Shown here in pieces: positions 62,227 to 64,000 of a DNA stretch of 64,000 nt (within the stretch, counting starts at the first letter, position 1; each line of letters begins with the position of its first letter). The stretch comes from Kineosporia sp. R_H_3. Its GTDB lineage: Bacteria; Actinomycetota; Actinomycetes; Actinomycetales; Kineosporiaceae. Made by a program: the position numbers and the translations under genes. The notes below the pieces were generated by a model. The model did no database searches. It was not told the origin of the DNA and saw only the letters and a program-made list of their open reading frames with translations. The stretch lies in assembly GCF_002198675.1 (NCBI RefSeq), contig NZ_MWLL01000246.1, positions 39,636 to 103,635 of the forward strand, given 5' to 3'.

Positions 62227-63528
62227 TCACCGTGACCGCACGTCCACGGGACGCAGCCGCACCATGAGCGCCTCGATGGCGAGCAACGGCGACACGTTCG
62301 CCTCGATCCGGGTCCGGGCCTCGCCGATCGCCTCCATCCGGCGCAGCGTCTCGGCCGGCGTCGCCGCCCCCGCGAGCCGCTCGACGTCGTCCGCCAGCTC
62401 GGCGTTGACGAGCTCGACGGGCGACCCGAGCTGGACGACGAGCACGTCCCGGTAGAGCGAGAGCAGGTCGACGAGCGCGCGGTCGAGGACGTCCCGGTTG
62501 GCCCGGGTGGCCCGCCGCTTCTGGTTCTCCTCGAGCTGGCGGACCTGCGCCCGGACGGCGGGCGGCAGCGTCGCCTGGCCCTCGGCACCGAGCGAGTGCA
62601 GCAGCGCGGCGCGCTCGGTGGCGTCCCGGTCGGCCGTGGCCGCCTTCGCCTCCTCCTGGGCGACCTCGACGAGCTCGGCGGCCGCGAGGACGGCGGCGCC
62701 GACGGACGTCACCTGCATCGGCAGCCGGAGCACCTCCCGGCGGCGGATCCGAGCACTCTCGTCGACGGCGAGCCGGCGGGCGAAGCCGATGTGGCTCTGC
62801 GCGGCCCGGGCGGCGAACGAGGCGACCGCCGGGTCGATGCCGTGCCGGCGCACGAGGAGCGCCGCGACGTCCGCGACCGGCGGCACCCGCAGCCCGACGT
62901 GGCGGCAGCGCGAGCGGATCGTCACGAGGACGTCCTCCGCGGACGGCGCGCAGAGCAGCCACACGGTGCGCGGCGGCGGCTCCTCGATGGCCTTGAGCAG
63001 GAGGTTGCCGCTCGTGTCGTTGAGCCGGTCGGCGTCCTCGACGACGATGACCCGCCAGCGCCCCAGCGAGGGCCGCTGCTGGGCCAGGGTGACGAGCGGG
63101 CGGACGTCCTCGACGCGCAGGAACACGTGCTCGGTCGCGACGAGCGTGACGTCCGCGTGGCCGCCCGACAGCGCCGTCCGGCACTCGTGGCACTCCCCGC
63201 ACCCGCCGCGCGGGCACTGCAGCGCCGCCGCGAAGGCCCGGGCCGCGTTCGAGCGGCCCGACCCGGGCGGGCCGGTGAGCAGCCAGGCGTGGGTCATCCC
63301 GCCGACGTGCCGGCCGGGCGCCGGCGCGTGCGCCTCGGCCGCGAGCGCCGAGCCGGTCGGCTCGACCCCGTCGGGGTCGTGCGGGGCGAACTCGTCGTCC
63401 GCGGCGAGCAGGTCCCCGCCGAGCTCGGCCGCGGCCTGCTGCTCGACCTGGGCCCGGGCCGCGTCAGCGGCCCGGCGCAGCACGGAGACGGCGTCGGGCT
63501 GGCCGACGAGGTCGTCCCAGACGGTCAC
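62227..63528 (-). CDS. holB: DNA polymerase III subunit delta'
   Basis: A 433-residue AAA+ clamp-loader subunit. WDDLVGQPDAVSVLRRA is typical of the start. The P-loop is GPPGSGRSNAARAFAAAL, followed by the zinc-finger-like CPRGGCGECHEC. VEDADRLNDTSGNLLLKAIEEPPPRTVWLLC and IRSRCRHVGLRVP are the Walker B/sensor region. It works with DnaX and delta to load the sliding clamp. Start is GTG 63528, overlapping the upstream stop by GTGA. An 80-residue insertion (ADDEFAPHDPDG...) between the first helix and the P-loop is longer than in E. coli. Confidence 0.93.
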   Translation of the reverse strand: MTVWDDLVGQPDAVSVLRRAADAARAQVEQQAAAELGGDLLAADDEFAPHDPDGVEPTGSALAAEAHAPAPGRHVGGMTHAWLLTGPPGSGRSNAARAFAAALQCPRGGCGECHECRTALSGGHADVTLVATEHVFLRVEDVRPLVTLAQQRPSLGRWRVIVVEDADRLNDTSGNLLLKAIEEPPPRTVWLLCAPSAEDVLVTIRSRCRHVGLRVPPVADVAALLVRRHGIDPAVASFAARAAQSHIGFARRLAVDESARIRRREVLRLPMQVTSVGAAVLAAAELVEVAQEEAKAATADRDATERAALLHSLGAEGQATLPPAVRAQVRQLEENQKRRATRANRDVLDRALVDLLSLYRDVLVVQLGSPVELVNAELADDVERLAGAATPAETLRRMEAIGEARTRIEANVSPLLAIEALMVRLRPVDVRSR

Positions 63529-63998
63529 TTGTCTCCCTCGCCGAAGAGCTCGTCGCGCAGGTCGATCGCGGCCGTCGGCAGGGGCTCCTGGGCGGCCGGC
63601 GCCGCCGCACCGGAGCGGCCGCCGCGACCGCGGGGGCGGCCGTCGGCGTCCTTCGGCAGGGTCACGGGGCCGGTCATCGGGCCGGCCGTGTCCCCGCGCA
63701 GGCGACGCATGAAGCGCCCCGCGACCGTCGGGACGGCGGCCGACTCGACACGGTCCCGGCGGGAGGCCCGGGACGGCAGCGGGGCGTCGGCCGGCGCGGT
63801 CGGCATCGCGTCGCCGCGGGCCAGGGCCAGGTCGTTCGCGGTGATCTCGACGGTGGGCATCGCGTGGAGGACGGCGGTCGCGGCGTCCGACGGAGCGTTC
63901 GGCAGCGACGGTGCGCCGGACAGCCGGGGCGCGGCCGCGGATGGCGGCTCGAGCGGGACCGTGGGCGGCGCCGGGCTCGCGGGGGCGGCCGCTCCCGC
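63525..63998 (-). CDS. tmk: C-terminal tail of the gene upstream of holB (partial, probably thymidylate kinase)
   Basis: The frame is open to the window edge and stops at 63525, with a GTGA overlap into holB. 157 codons are visible. The sequence is Pro/Ala-rich and disordered (APPTVPLEPPSAAAPRLSG), then MPTVEITANDLALARGD, a basic part (VAGRFMRRLRGDTAG) and an acidic end, IDLRDELFGEGDK. No kinase motif lies within the window. The identity rests only on gene order, since tmk usually precedes holB in actinobacteria. It could be another gene, or an unusually long C-terminal extension of the kinase. Confidence 0.5.
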   Translation of the reverse strand, partial: AGAAAPASPAPPTVPLEPPSAAAPRLSGAPSLPNAPSDAATAVLHAMPTVEITANDLALARGDAMPTAPADAPLPSRASRRDRVESAAVPTVAGRFMRRLRGDTAGPMTGPVTLPKDADGRPRGRGGRSGAAAPAAQEPLPTAAIDLRDELFGEGDK

Positions 63999-64000
63999 GG

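Overview
The window is very GC-rich (roughly three quarters G+C by eye), densely coding, uses GTG starts and 4-bp ATGA/GTGA overlaps often, and carries actinobacterial signature families: a stand-alone LigD polymerase domain, PknB-type kinase, FHA proteins, HelR, a Hip1/CaeA-like lipoprotein hydrolase and LAL regulators. A high-GC actinobacterium is secure. The tmk-like/holB/lipoprotein hydrolase/tRNA-Thr(CGT) arrangement at the right end suggests a Micrococcales (Cellulomonas-like) organism, but that is inference.

Layout. 0-2.6 kb: the end of a membrane transporter, a LigD polymerase-domain protein, a DUF1801 protein and a ZIP-like transporter. 2.6-7.6 kb (minus strand): an HtrA-like protease followed by a coupled MoxR-DUF58-VWA-VWA operon. 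7.7-10.7 kb: an alpha/beta hydrolase, an SDR-type epimerase, and a transglutaminase-like gene with a perfect LexA (SOS) box 167 bp upstream. 10.7-18.7 kb: a molybdate block (Mop-domain regulator, modA, modB, modC, then an FdhF/YdeP-type molybdopterin oxidoreductase), with a structured operator-like region before the regulator, and a divergent Fe-S flavin oxidoreductase. 18.7-24.2 kb: a YciI-like protein, a Cys/Met-metabolism PLP enzyme, a phospholipase-D-like protein, and a copper amine oxidase interrupted by one in-frame amber codon.

24.4-30.1 kb holds the most unusual locus. Three genes joined by GTGA overlaps encode a transmembrane Ser/Thr kinase, a small cyclic-nucleotide-binding-like protein, and a 1170-residue fusion of two FHA domains, a NapH/NosR-like membrane Fe-S module, a 2Fe-2S ferredoxin-like domain and an NAD(P)H/FAD oxidoreductase. 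It reads as a phosphorylation-addressed electron-transfer protein encoded with its likely kinase and a second sensor.

30.3-34.2 kb: a VOC protein, an ArsR-SRPBCC fusion with a perfect palindromic operator, and helR preceded by a rifamycin-associated element (RAE), then a cupin. 34.2-42.6 kb: a PAS/GGDEF protein, a PAS/GAF histidine kinase with its NarL-type regulator, a small hypothetical protein, an SRPBCC protein and a full-length AdhE. An identical 19-bp motif lies upstream of the two-component operon and upstream of the GGDEF gene. 42.7-47.5 kb: a small membrane protein, a RibD/DHFR-like protein, a PhlG-family gene broken by a 7-bp tandem duplication, and a hemerythrin-MMPL pair. 47.5-58 kb: an XRE/NB-ARC regulator, a second RibD-like protein, a VOC protein, a LAL-type LuxR regulator with two alpha/beta hydrolases downstream, an aldo/keto reductase and an MmyB-like regulator.

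58-60.5 kb has visibly lower GC and looks like an accessory remnant next to tRNA-Thr: an HTH gene with a palindromic operator, a broken AbiEii-like nucleotidyltransferase and an unrecognised protein. 60.6-64 kb returns to core genes: a secreted lipoprotein peptidase, DNA polymerase III delta', and the C-terminal tail of the gene before it, probably thymidylate kinase, which runs off the window.
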